The notes under the pieces were generated by a model. The model saw only the letters and a program-made list of their open reading frames with translations. It was not told the DNA's origin and searched no databases. The position numbers and the translations under genes were made by a program. Shown here in pieces: positions 18,099-26,462 of a stretch of 64,000 bases of DNA (position 1 is its first letter; each line of letters opens with the position of its first letter). The stretch lies in assembly GCF_019969845.1 (NCBI RefSeq), contig NZ_JAHXYR010000002.1, positions 62,001 through 126,000 on the forward strand. The letters are read 5' to 3'. The DNA comes from Sphingobacterium sp. GVS05A (lineage in GTDB: Bacteria > Bacteroidota > Bacteroidia > Sphingobacteriales > Sphingobacteriaceae).

Positions 18099-18434
18099 AT
18101 GTGGACACCGATATCAATTGACAAAATCGAACTTCTTATTTTACAGGCAGAACTGAAAATGGATTATAAAGCTTTAAACCTTTGGAATCTCATCAAAGTC
18201 ACTCCTCATAAGTGGCAAGAAAAATTATTTGGAAATGAAGGTGGGGGTTTTTGGGTGGTTGCTTTATTTGGAAATCAAATAATTTATTATAATGACATCG
18301 AAGATGGCTTTAATATATCAACGTTTGAAATCTATGGCGTTATTGAGCAATATATTTGTAACCAATCTGAATTGAACGCCCCCATTAATTATTTGGTTTC
18401 ACAGCTAAATCAAATCCCTGACAAAATTATTTAG
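18099..18434 (+). CDS. Hypothetical protein, 111 residues
   Basis: A small, soluble, acidic protein starting MWTPISIDKIE. A Gly-rich strand (NEGGGFWVVALFGNQIIYYN) is followed by DIEDGFNIS and a C-terminal helix. This phrase recurs in small uncharacterised Bacteroidota proteins, but I cannot assign a domain. The ATG at 18099 is used; an in-frame TTG six bases earlier is less likely. No signal peptide. It stands alone with spacers on both sides. Confidence 0.6.
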   Translation: MWTPISIDKIELLILQAELKMDYKALNLWNLIKVTPHKWQEKLFGNEGGGFWVVALFGNQIIYYNDIEDGFNISTFEIYGVIEQYICNQSELNAPINYLVSQLNQIPDKII

Positions 18435-18518
18435 GATAAGATAACGTGTTAAATAAACATATGATTCACTGATGGTAAGCCTTGGGTTGATTGGACTCAC
18501 CACTAGCTATTGGCTACT

Positions 18519-18613
18519 CTATTTATAAGCGTTGATTGAACTCGATCCTTTCCAGCTATTCCCTTCACGTATCAAAGTCACTAGGTCAGTCTTGGTAAAG
18601 TTTTCAAACGTCA
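18519..18613 (-). pseudogene. C-terminal fragment of an NTF2-like secreted protein
   Basis: The minus strand reads FENFTKTDLVTLIREGNSW and then the ending SSINAYK before a TAG stop. It matches the C-terminus of the intact protein at 58037 (FEEFTKTDLVTLVREGNCW, then SKSINSYK). Nucleotide similarity continues into the 3' flank (TTTATAAG followed by TTGATTG). The N-terminal two thirds are missing, so this is a relic. The frame is still open, which implies recent truncation. Confidence 0.8.
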
Positions 18614-18631
18614 TTGTCAGCAATTTCTTCA

Positions 18632-18880
18632 ATGCACCCCTATGCTAAAGCTACCAATGAATTGTCTTTCTCCAATCAGGAAAGCTCCTTCCGAACATTG
18701 TTTGGTGTACCAAATGAAGCAAAATCATCAACGAAGAAAATCTCTCCTCTTACTGATCTAAAAAAATATATTTCACCTTATTTACAACACTTTACAAATC
18801 GCAAAGATGAACTTGTGAAGAAATACCCATCGCCCAATCATGCTTTTAATACCAAACAAAATAGGATTTTAGATGAATAG
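18632..18880 (+). CDS. Uncertain small ORF, 82 residues
   Basis: An open frame beginning MHPYAKATNELSF and ending with the TAG just before the Crp/Fnr region. It is Ser/Lys/Asn-rich, without signal peptide or membrane segment, and I recognise no domain. It begins right beside the NTF2-like fragment on the opposite strand, so it may be the start of a gene or chance coding in a rearranged spacer. Confidence 0.25.
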   Translation: MHPYAKATNELSFSNQESSFRTLFGVPNEAKSSTKKISPLTDLKKYISPYLQHFTNRKDELVKKYPSPNHAFNTKQNRILDE

Positions 18881-18931
18881 GTGATACCTTTGGTCAGACA
18901 AGAAAGACTCCACCATACGAAACTGATTCCG

Positions 18932-19633
18932 ATGAAAACGAAGAAAGCGAATACCTGTGACCACTCCTGCCTGATGTGCCGATACGTCTTACAAGAGTGG
19001 CTTGGACAAATCGACCTCCACCGAAAGAATATCAAACTGAAAAAAGGCGAACAGTTTATCAGTGAAGGAGAGCCGGTTCGTGGTATTTACTTTGTCCAAT
19101 CAGGATTCATCAAAGTCCACCGCAACCTTGGAGACCGGGAGACCATCGTTCGTTTTGCTAAAAAGGGAGAAATGGTAGGCCATCGGGGGATCTCATCCGA
19201 ACAAAGCATTTACCCTATTTCGGCCACAGCACTTGCCGCTACGCAGCTATGTTTTGTAGAGTTACCATTTTTCTTGTCCACCCTGCGCATCAATACTGAA
19301 TTAAGCTATCGTTTGATGCTATTTTTTGCCGATGAGTTGCATCTTTCGGAGCAGAAGATGGCCAACCTGGCCCAGCTTTCCGTCAAAAACCGTTTAGCGT
19401 GGAGCCTTTTATTGCTTCATCGCGTTTTCGCTGAAGGAACAGAGGACGGGTACATCGGTCTTGAACTCAGCAAAAAGGATCTCGCATCCTATGTGGGCAC
19501 CACCTATGAAACCGTCTACCGCATGCTTGCCGAACTTGCTGATTCGGATGCTATAACAGTCGACAAAAAGAAGATTTTCATCAAAAACAAGGAACTATTA
19601 AACAAGTTGGCAACAGAAAAATATGGGGAGTAA
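18932..19633 (+). CDS. Crp/Fnr-family regulator with N-terminal cysteine cluster
   Basis: A 233-residue regulator. The N-terminus holds C9, C13 and C16 (TCDHSCLMC), and a fourth Cys, C107, sits in TQLCFVEL within the effector domain. This spacing resembles the four Cys ligands of FNR-type [4Fe-4S] sensors, so oxygen or nitric oxide sensing is a reasonable inference. The cyclic-nucleotide-like beta-roll covers about 30-125 (IKLKKGEQFISEGEPVRGIYF), and the HTH near the C-terminus reads LSKKDLASYVGTTYETVYRM. The ATG at 18932 is preferred to a GTG at 18881. Its location beside nirBDC and cobA/narK makes it the likely controller of nitrate/nitrite assimilation. Confidence 0.9.
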   Translation: MKTKKANTCDHSCLMCRYVLQEWLGQIDLHRKNIKLKKGEQFISEGEPVRGIYFVQSGFIKVHRNLGDRETIVRFAKKGEMVGHRGISSEQSIYPISATALAATQLCFVELPFFLSTLRINTELSYRLMLFFADELHLSEQKMANLAQLSVKNRLAWSLLLLHRVFAEGTEDGYIGLELSKKDLASYVGTTYETVYRMLAELADSDAITVDKKKIFIKNKELLNKLATEKYGE

Positions 19634-19694
19634 AACAAACCAATACTGGCATGCTCCCTCCCCAACGTAAATATTTCCCTAAAAATACGTCATT

Positions 19695-20126
19695 TTAAAA
19701 TTTATAGCCCAGCCCGACCCCAAGCTTCCATTTACCATCTGCGGTACTGGTCTTCGGGCTGTAGAAAGCAGGCAGCTGAACGGCGATATGCCTGAACACC
19801 GCAGTCAGGCCAACTCCCAATGTCGGAGTGACCCACGCATTCTTGGGCTTTCCTTCCTCCACTTGATCTTCCTTTATTTTCAGGCTCGGCAGCAATCCCA
19901 ACAGGATATTCCCCTTGGGGGCGAAACTATATTTAATCGCTGGCCCCGTACAGTTGATATAGGCCCCCTGGTCGGTATAACCCGCCACCACGACACCTTC
20001 GAACAAACTCGCTTTCACTGTTTTTTGCTGCGCATAAGTTTGGTAAAAAACTACCGAAAACAACAGTTGAAGCAATACTATCTCTGCGCGCTTCTTCCAG
20101 ATACACCTATTTTCAATTCCGTACAT
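19695..20126 (-). CDS. Small predicted outer-membrane or periplasmic protein of the nir operon
   Basis: A 143-residue protein with a signal peptide (hydrophobic LLQLLFSVVFYQTYA, cleavage before QQ). The mature part alternates short beta-strand-like segments and ends in Phe (WKLGVGLGYKF), as small beta-barrels do. The start lies five bases after the nirC stop, so it is translated as the last gene of nirBDC. I do not recognise a named family. A role in nitrite passage across the outer membrane is only a guess from position. Confidence 0.6.
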   Translation of the reverse strand: MYGIENRCIWKKRAEIVLLQLLFSVVFYQTYAQQKTVKASLFEGVVVAGYTDQGAYINCTGPAIKYSFAPKGNILLGLLPSLKIKEDQVEEGKPKNAWVTPTLGVGLTAVFRHIAVQLPAFYSPKTSTADGKWKLGVGLGYKF

Positions 20127-20131
20127 AATAG

Positions 20132-20944
20132 TTAGTTTTGGGAGGTAGACACCTGTTCTTTCCGGTGATAAGTATAATAAATGGCCATTCCCGTAAACAA
20201 CAGCCCACCAACAATATTACCCGCCGTCACGATCAACTGATTGTACAACCACCAGTCCGACATCGTCACCTGAGCACCAAACATCATCCCGGCAGGGATC
20301 ACAAACATATTGACCACCGCATGTTCATAGCCCAAGGCAAAGAAAATAAAGATGGGAATCCCCGCCGCCAGGATCTTGCCTAAGGTAGACTTGGATGTCA
20401 TGGACATCACCACACCCATGCAGACCATCCAATTGCAGAGAATGGCTTTGAGAAAGGCTGAGAATAACCCGGCAGCACCATGGTTGCCGTAGCCCAAGGT
20501 TTTCTTTTCACTAATGACAATCAGACTTTGCTCGATATTCCCAAGCTGGCTAGCCTGTCCAGTTTCAGTACTTGCAGCCCAAAACAAAAGTGCAAAGAGG
20601 ACACTGCCCAATAAGTTTCCAAGGAAGACCCAGAGCAAGTTATTGGCCATCACCTTAAAATTGATCTTCCCTTCCAGCCAGGCCAGGGGCACTAAGGAGA
20701 AACTTCCTGTGACGAGCTCCAGGCCCAAGATAACAATAATCACAAATCCCACAGGAAAGACAAATGCACCGACAAGTCCCAACCCTGTCTGTGCTGTAGC
20801 CAATAGAGCGAGCGTAACAGATATCGCCAGTAAGGCGCCAGACAATGCACCCCGAATCAGCAGGTCTTTGATCGGGAGCGAAGATTTGTAGATAGCGGTA
20901 TTCATCATCACACCGGCTACCTCTTTGGGACTAATATAATCCAT
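20132..20944 (-). CDS. nirC: Formate/nitrite-type transporter
   Basis: A 270-residue FNT-family channel with six hydrophobic segments. Family phrases include KDLLIRGALSGALLAIS, LGLELVTGSFSLVPLAWLEG and CNWMVCMGVVMSM. The conserved FALGYEHAVVNMFVIPAGM carries the His-Asn pair typical of FNT pores. In an operon with nirB and nirD, nitrite import (or export of excess) is the expected role rather than formate transport. It is 48 bases downstream of nirD. Confidence 0.92.
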   Translation of the reverse strand: MDYISPKEVAGVMMNTAIYKSSLPIKDLLIRGALSGALLAISVTLALLATAQTGLGLVGAFVFPVGFVIIVILGLELVTGSFSLVPLAWLEGKINFKVMANNLLWVFLGNLLGSVLFALLFWAASTETGQASQLGNIEQSLIVISEKKTLGYGNHGAAGLFSAFLKAILCNWMVCMGVVMSMTSKSTLGKILAAGIPIFIFFALGYEHAVVNMFVIPAGMMFGAQVTMSDWWLYNQLIVTAGNIVGGLLFTGMAIYYTYHRKEQVSTSQN

Positions 20945-20992
20945 CGTTTGTTTGCTTTAAAATAGTTTTTATTTCAATTATTTAGCTCAGAC

Positions 20993-21352
20993 TTAAGCTG
21001 TCATTCCAATATATACTGTCCCATTCTCCACCTTGACCGGATACGTTTTGATCGCACATTCATCACCCGAAAGACATTCGCCCGTATCCAGTGCAAAGGT
21101 CTTTTTGTGAAATGGGCAAGCCACTTTTGGCGTATCTCCCAAGGAGCCTAACATCCCACGGCTCAAAATCATCTGCCGCTTATGTGGACATTCATTCTGG
21201 GTAGCATACCACTCATTGCGACGGGCGAAATAAAATAGGGCTACCTGCTCATTATTCAACTTAAGACAGACACCACCGTTTTCAACGGCATCCTCAATCT
21301 GGCAGGCCTTTAGCCATTGCAGGTCAACTTGTGGGTCAATTTGCGTGTTCAT
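20993..21352 (-). CDS. nirD: Nitrite reductase small subunit, Rieske-type
   Basis: A 119-residue protein with the Rieske signature CPHKRQM and CPFHKKTF that binds a [2Fe-2S] cluster. Length and position directly after nirB match NirD, the small subunit of the NAD(P)H-dependent assimilatory nitrite reductase. It starts 74 bases after the nirB stop. Confidence 0.95.
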   Translation of the reverse strand: MNTQIDPQVDLQWLKACQIEDAVENGGVCLKLNNEQVALFYFARRNEWYATQNECPHKRQMILSRGMLGSLGDTPKVACPFHKKTFALDTGECLSGDECAIKTYPVKVENGTVYIGMTA

Positions 21353-21426
21353 GTGATTTTTATTTTAAAGGTTTAGCGATTCTATGTAAGTGATTTCATC
21401 AGTCAATGATGTTACCCCATGCCCTT

Positions 21427-23943
21427 TTAATATGTCTTCAGGTTCCAGTCTGCGGCTTTCTTTTGACCGCGCATGGTATCAAAGCGTACCGACTCGTCCC
21501 GCTCTTCCGGAGCATTTACAAAATGGACAAAGCGTTTCCGAATCTCCGGATCTTCGACGGCAACTTTCCATTCACAGCGATAGCTGTCGACAAGCAGTTG
21601 CATATCCTGTTCCCACGTTTCCCCCATACCAAGACTATCCTCGACTACAACATTCCGCAAATAGTCGATTCCGCCCTCCATTTTATTGAGCCAAGTGGCG
21701 GTACGCGTCAAAGGATCGGCTGTACGAATGTAGAACATCAGAAAACGGTCGATATAACGGATACAGGTCTCACTGTTGATATCGGCAGCCAGCAGCAGAG
21801 CATGCTGTGGCTTGCTGCCACCATTGCCGCAGACATAGAGGTTCCAGCCCTTTTCTGTGGCAATGATACCAAAGTCCTTACTCTGCGCCTCGGCACACTC
21901 ACGGATACAGCCGCTCACCGCTGATTTTATCTTGTGCGGCGCACGGAGCCCACGATAACGCTCTTCTATTTTTATGGCGAAGGACACACTGTCATGCAGG
22001 CCAAACCGGCACCAGGTACTGCCCACGCAGCTTTTGACCGTCCGCAAGGCCTTGCCATAGGCATGTCCACTTTCAAATCCGGCTGCAATGAGTTCCTCCC
22101 AGATAAGCGGGAGATCATTGAGATGTGCACCAAACAAATCAATGCGCTGCCCGCCCGTAATTTTTGTATACAGCTTATATTTCTTGGCCACCTGGCCAAT
22201 AACAATCAATTTGTCCGGCGTAATCTCCCCACCTGGGATACGGGGAACAACCGAGTAGGTACCACCTTTCTGTATATTGGCCAGGTACCGGTCATTACTA
22301 TCCTGCGCCACATCATTTCCCTTGCTCAAGATCATCTCATTCCAGAGACTGGCCAGCAGTGAAGACACCAACGGCTTACAGACCTCACACCCGTGTCCAC
22401 GGCCCAGAGTATCCAGCACCTGATCATAACTCTTCAATTCATGGATCTTGATCAGGTCATAGAGTTCCTGCCGGCTCAGATCAAAATGCTCACAGATGGT
22501 ACTGCGTATATATTTACCCTGCTGTTTCATCGTGTAGTTGACCAGGTCCTTTACCATCGGTACACAGCCCCCGCAGCCCGATCCTGCTTTGGTGCATTTC
22601 TTTACCCCATCCGCATTTTCACAGTTCCCATTGATCACCGCATCACAGATCTGCGCTTTGGTCACCCCCTCACAGCTGCAGATCAGGGCACCATCGGGCA
22701 AGGCTTCCAAGCCCGTAGAAGCCGATTTGCTCTCCCCCTGCTCGCTCATCAGGAGCAGCTCAGGATGCTCCGCCAGCGGCATGCTGTTGTTGACCATCTG
22801 CAAGAGCATATTGTAACCTGTTGCCTCCCCCACCAGTATTCCTCCAAGCAGGCGCGTACCGTCGGTACTGACGTTCAACCTTTTATAGATCCCTTTGTTA
22901 CGGTCCTCCAGTACGATGGTCCGTGCATAAGGTTCACTGATAAAGGGATCCCCAAAACTGGCCACATCTACCCCCATCAGTTTCAATTTGGTACTCATAT
23001 CAAATCCCCTAAAGGACTTTTCTTCCCCCAGGATATGTTCGGCTGCTATTTCAGCCATCTCATAGCCCGGTGCCACTAGGCCATAGATCATATCATTGAC
23101 AAGTGCACATTCGCCGATGGCATACACGGAAGGGTCTGAGGTCTGCATTTGCGGATTGACCACAATCCCGCCTCGCTCGCCGATGGCCAGCCCTATTTTC
23201 CTAGCCAGTTCATCCCGCGGCCGTATGCCCGCCGATATCACCAGCAGATCCGTTTCGATCGATGAACCATCCTGAAAAGCGATTCCCGTCAGGCGCTCTT
23301 CCCCCAGCAATTGACTTGTTGATTTTTGCAATAAGCAACTCAACCCCAATGCTGCCAGCTTTGTTTGTAGGAGCAGGCTGGCGCTGTCATCAATCTGACG
23401 CGGCATCAGGCGCGGCGCAAATTCAATCACTGCCGTTTCTTCCAAGCCGAGGTCCACCAGCGCTTTGGCCGCTTCCAAGCCCAGTAGTCCGCCGCCCATC
23501 ACGGTACCCTTTTTGACTTTTGCCGCGTAAGCTTTGATCAAATCCAGATCCTCAATCGTCCGGTAGAGAAATACCCCCTCCTTTTCCACTCCCGGAATAG
23601 GTGGCACAAAAGCAGCAGAACCAGTTGCAAAGACCAGATAGTCGTACGGGACAATAAGCCCTTGTAATGACAGTACTTCTTTTTTTGAGCGATTTACATC
23701 AACAATCGGATCATTTAAATGGATTTTCACATTATTTTCCGCATACCACTCCTTTTTTGACAGGAAAAGTTCCTCCATAGATGAAACTTTGAAGTAATCG
23801 GTCAGATGCACCCGGTCATAGGCACGTATTGGCTCCTCTGCAAACACAATTATATCCAGAATATCAGATTTATGCTTTAATTTTTCGCAAATCTTATTAC
23901 CAACCATACCATTTCCAACAATAACAATCTTTTTTCTTTCCAT
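21427..23943 (-). CDS. nirB: NAD(P)H-dependent nitrite reductase large subunit
   Basis: An 838-residue cytoplasmic enzyme. An N-terminal FAD/NAD(P)-binding pyridine-nucleotide oxidoreductase part (KIVIVGNGMVGNKICEKL) is followed by a BFD-like [2Fe-2S] part (LICSCEGVTKAQICDAV, then GCGGC). The ferredoxin-like and siroheme/[4Fe-4S] parts follow, with SCVGSTWCRFG and AVSGCIRECAEA providing cysteine ligands. It reduces nitrite to ammonium. The ATG at 23943 fits the family N-terminus; a further 12 in-frame codons upstream look non-coding. It is visibly more GC-rich than the narK and nitrate reductase genes across the divergent promoter. Confidence 0.96.
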   Translation of the reverse strand: MERKKIVIVGNGMVGNKICEKLKHKSDILDIIVFAEEPIRAYDRVHLTDYFKVSSMEELFLSKKEWYAENNVKIHLNDPIVDVNRSKKEVLSLQGLIVPYDYLVFATGSAAFVPPIPGVEKEGVFLYRTIEDLDLIKAYAAKVKKGTVMGGGLLGLEAAKALVDLGLEETAVIEFAPRLMPRQIDDSASLLLQTKLAALGLSCLLQKSTSQLLGEERLTGIAFQDGSSIETDLLVISAGIRPRDELARKIGLAIGERGGIVVNPQMQTSDPSVYAIGECALVNDMIYGLVAPGYEMAEIAAEHILGEEKSFRGFDMSTKLKLMGVDVASFGDPFISEPYARTIVLEDRNKGIYKRLNVSTDGTRLLGGILVGEATGYNMLLQMVNNSMPLAEHPELLLMSEQGESKSASTGLEALPDGALICSCEGVTKAQICDAVINGNCENADGVKKCTKAGSGCGGCVPMVKDLVNYTMKQQGKYIRSTICEHFDLSRQELYDLIKIHELKSYDQVLDTLGRGHGCEVCKPLVSSLLASLWNEMILSKGNDVAQDSNDRYLANIQKGGTYSVVPRIPGGEITPDKLIVIGQVAKKYKLYTKITGGQRIDLFGAHLNDLPLIWEELIAAGFESGHAYGKALRTVKSCVGSTWCRFGLHDSVSFAIKIEERYRGLRAPHKIKSAVSGCIRECAEAQSKDFGIIATEKGWNLYVCGNGGSKPQHALLLAADINSETCIRYIDRFLMFYIRTADPLTRTATWLNKMEGGIDYLRNVVVEDSLGMGETWEQDMQLLVDSYRCEWKVAVEDPEIRKRFVHFVNAPEERDESVRFDTMRGQKKAADWNLKTY

Positions 23944-24083
23944 AATTACTGTTTTTTTCTGATAAAAAATCATTTTCATATTTAAACAACACTAATTTAT
24001 GGAATAAAAAATTAAAAAATCAAAATAAATATGATTTTTATAATATTTTATCAAATAAAAATCAGTTAAAATTCATTATTTCA

Positions 24084-24095
24084 TGATTTATATCA
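24084..24095. promoter_or_regulatory. Predicted Crp/Fnr-type operator between nirB and cobA
   Basis: TGATTTATATCA is a perfect TGAT-N4-ATCA palindrome, the core of FNR/Crp-type sites. It lies 50 bases upstream of the cobA start and about 140 upstream of nirB in an AT-rich 200-base divergent region. A Crp/Fnr gene lies at 18932. Regulation is inferred from motif and context. Confidence 0.55.
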
Positions 24096-24144
24096 GATTT
24101 TTTAATAGATTTACATATAAAATGAACATAAAAAACAAAATAAC

Positions 24145-24906
24145 ATGAAAAAATTAGGCAAAACATCGTTATTTATTGTAGGATCCGGTCCTGGAGATCC
24201 AGAACTATTAACCATAAAAGCTTATAAAGCGATAAAAAACGCACAGATCATCCTTTATGACAACTTAATCAATGAAGAAATCCTTCAAATAGCAGATAAA
24301 AACTGTATAAAACACTATGTTGGCAAACATCCTTATGGAAAATACGTTCCTCAGGAAGAAATAAACGAACTTATCCTACATTATTGTGCTCGCTACGACC
24401 GGGTGGTCCGGTTAAAAGGGGGCGACCCCTATCTTTTTGGGCGTGGTTTTGAAGAATGGCTTACCGTACAGGGGAAAAATATTGCGGTTTCTTACATTCC
24501 GGGCATCAGTAGCATGCAAGGCGCAGGCATCAACAATATTCCCTTGACGCACCGTAGCATCAGCGAAGGGGTATGGGCACTGACCGGGATGAAAAAAGAC
24601 GGCAGTCTATCGGCTGATCTTCCTTTGGCTGTCCAGAGCCGATCCACTGTCGTGATCTACATGGGGATGCGCAAACTTGATGAGATAGCCCGCACCTATG
24701 TACTCTATGGCAAAGGAGAAACGCCGGCGGCTATTATACAACATGCGAGCCTGCCCCAGCAAAAACAGGTATTGTGCAAAGCCAAAGATCTCGTCAGAGC
24801 AAGTAAAGAATATGGACTTGGCCATCCAGCCATTATCGTCATCGGTGATGTGGTCGATTTGCAGCATGCACACAGCCTCGCTGTCGCACACAGATCTATT
24901 GTATAA
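24145..24906 (+). CDS. cobA: Uroporphyrinogen-III C-methyltransferase (SUMT)
   Basis: A 253-residue SAM-dependent methyltransferase with the family signatures FIVGSGPGDPELLTIKA at the N-terminus, VRLKGGDPYLFGRG, YIPGISS and GINNIPLTHR. It makes precorrin-2 for siroheme, the cofactor of NirB, which explains its place beside nirB. The length fits a stand-alone SUMT. A separate siroheme synthase (dehydrogenase/chelatase) is not in this window. Confidence 0.95.
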   Translation: MKKLGKTSLFIVGSGPGDPELLTIKAYKAIKNAQIILYDNLINEEILQIADKNCIKHYVGKHPYGKYVPQEEINELILHYCARYDRVVRLKGGDPYLFGRGFEEWLTVQGKNIAVSYIPGISSMQGAGINNIPLTHRSISEGVWALTGMKKDGSLSADLPLAVQSRSTVVIYMGMRKLDEIARTYVLYGKGETPAAIIQHASLPQQKQVLCKAKDLVRASKEYGLGHPAIIVIGDVVDLQHAHSLAVAHRSIV

Positions 24907-25139
24907 GCCGACTGTTTGACAGGCTGCAAATACGGTACTCAGACAGGATCACCTCCTCATCGGGCACGACAAACAAGATCACATAGCCAGTATCGCTCGA
25001 AACGACATACTTAAATTCTGGTGGACAATAATTCAAACACTTTTACAAGATTTATTAAAAAACATATCCTAAACAACAACAAAAAAACTATATGAACATT
25101 TGATAATTATTTCAATCATCAACCAAAAACTTATTACTC

Positions 25140-26444
25140 ATGAATCCACAAAACAAACCTCTCAAAAAGCTCAGTATCTTATCTTTTAAGGGCGTACAGA
25201 TGCGTACTTTTCACATTACATGGATTACTTTTTTCTTCTGTTTCTTTGGCTGGTTCGGCGCCGCACCGCTTATGCCACTAGTTAGAGAACAGCTTGGATT
25301 GACTAAAAGTGAAGTAGGAAATATCATTATCGCATCTGTTTCAGCAACAATTATTGCGCGATTATTTATCGGGAAGATGTGTGATACGCTAGGACCACGA
25401 CTCTCCTACACTATCCTGCTGGTCGCAGGTTCGATTCCTGTTTTACTTATTGGATTGAGTAATAGTTATGAGTCTTTTTTGTTATTTCGTTTTTTCATCG
25501 GTATCATCGGTGCGTCTTTTGTGATTACGCAGTTCCATACTTCAATGATGTTTGCCCCCAACATTATTGGTACGGCCAATGCCGTAACTGGTGGTTGGGG
25601 CAACCTTGGTGGAGGGGTTACTAATTTGGTCATGCCGCTCATTGCTGCGGCATTCGTCGGCATGGGCTTCGTTAGTCAGTCGGATTCTTGGAGGGTCGCA
25701 ATGGTTGTTCCCGGTATTATCCTACTCATTATGGCATACATCTATTATAGATATACGCAAGATACACCGCAAGGCAATTTCAAAAAACTGTCCGAGGGCG
25801 GGAGAATCAATAGAAAGAAGAATGGCTCATTTTTGCTCGCGTTAAAAGACTATCGCGTCTGGATCCTCACACTGGCCTATGCAGCTTGTTTCGGGATAGA
25901 GATCACGGTCGACAACGTCGCTGCTACCTTCTTTATGGATCGTTTTGATACAGGGATTATCCTGGCTGGAGCCCTTGCCAGTATCTTTGGCGGTATGAAT
26001 CTATTCGCCCGTGCACTTGGCGGTATTGTAAGTGATAAAGTGGGGCAAAGTTACGGTATTAAAGGTAAGGGTATGATTCTCGGTATACTGTTGATTTTGG
26101 AAGGAATCGGCATAAGCCTATTCGCCGCTTCCAACACATTGCTTCTAGCTATTATTACGATGTTGCTTTTTGCACTCTTCCTTAAGATGGCAAATGGTTG
26201 TACATATGGTATCGTACCCTTCATTAATAAAGATAACATTGGCAGTGTGAGCGGAATCGTCGGTGCCGGAGGAAATATTGGAGCCATGTTAGTCGGGTTT
26301 CTTTTTAAATCTGAAACGCTCAGTTATGCTGATGCCTTTCAGTATATCGGTATTGGTGTTTTTCTGATAGGTTTCACTGTACTCCTCGTGCGTTTTCATC
26401 CTCGAATTGAAACTGTCGTTCAAAACGTGTCATTAGAAGTGTAG
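25140..26444 (+). CDS. narK: Nitrate/nitrite transporter, MFS (NarK type)
   Basis: A 434-residue major facilitator with about twelve membrane segments. It shows the two Gly-rich nitrate signatures of the NNP family: TGGWGNLGGGVTNLVMP in the middle and GAGGNIGAMLVGF near the C-terminus. The start ATG at 25140 gives a short cytoplasmic N-terminus. The gene ends 18 bases before the nitrate reductase gene, so the two are co-transcribed and uptake is matched to reduction. Confidence 0.94.
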   Translation: MNPQNKPLKKLSILSFKGVQMRTFHITWITFFFCFFGWFGAAPLMPLVREQLGLTKSEVGNIIIASVSATIIARLFIGKMCDTLGPRLSYTILLVAGSIPVLLIGLSNSYESFLLFRFFIGIIGASFVITQFHTSMMFAPNIIGTANAVTGGWGNLGGGVTNLVMPLIAAAFVGMGFVSQSDSWRVAMVVPGIILLIMAYIYYRYTQDTPQGNFKKLSEGGRINRKKNGSFLLALKDYRVWILTLAYAACFGIEITVDNVAATFFMDRFDTGIILAGALASIFGGMNLFARALGGIVSDKVGQSYGIKGKGMILGILLILEGIGISLFAASNTLLLAIITMLLFALFLKMANGCTYGIVPFINKDNIGSVSGIVGAGGNIGAMLVGFLFKSETLSYADAFQYIGIGVFLIGFTVLLVRFHPRIETVVQNVSLEV

Positions 26445-26462
26445 AATTAGTATCCTTTTGCT

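Noticed and set aside
22393..23079. 228-codon open frame antisense to nirB
   Set aside because: Shadow of the GC-richer nirB gene; the protein has no family phrases.
23960..23972. TGAT-N5-ATCA close to the nirB start as a second Crp/Fnr site
   Set aside because: Spacer is five bases and the site is only 17 bases from the start codon, too close for a usual operator; probably AT-rich coincidence.
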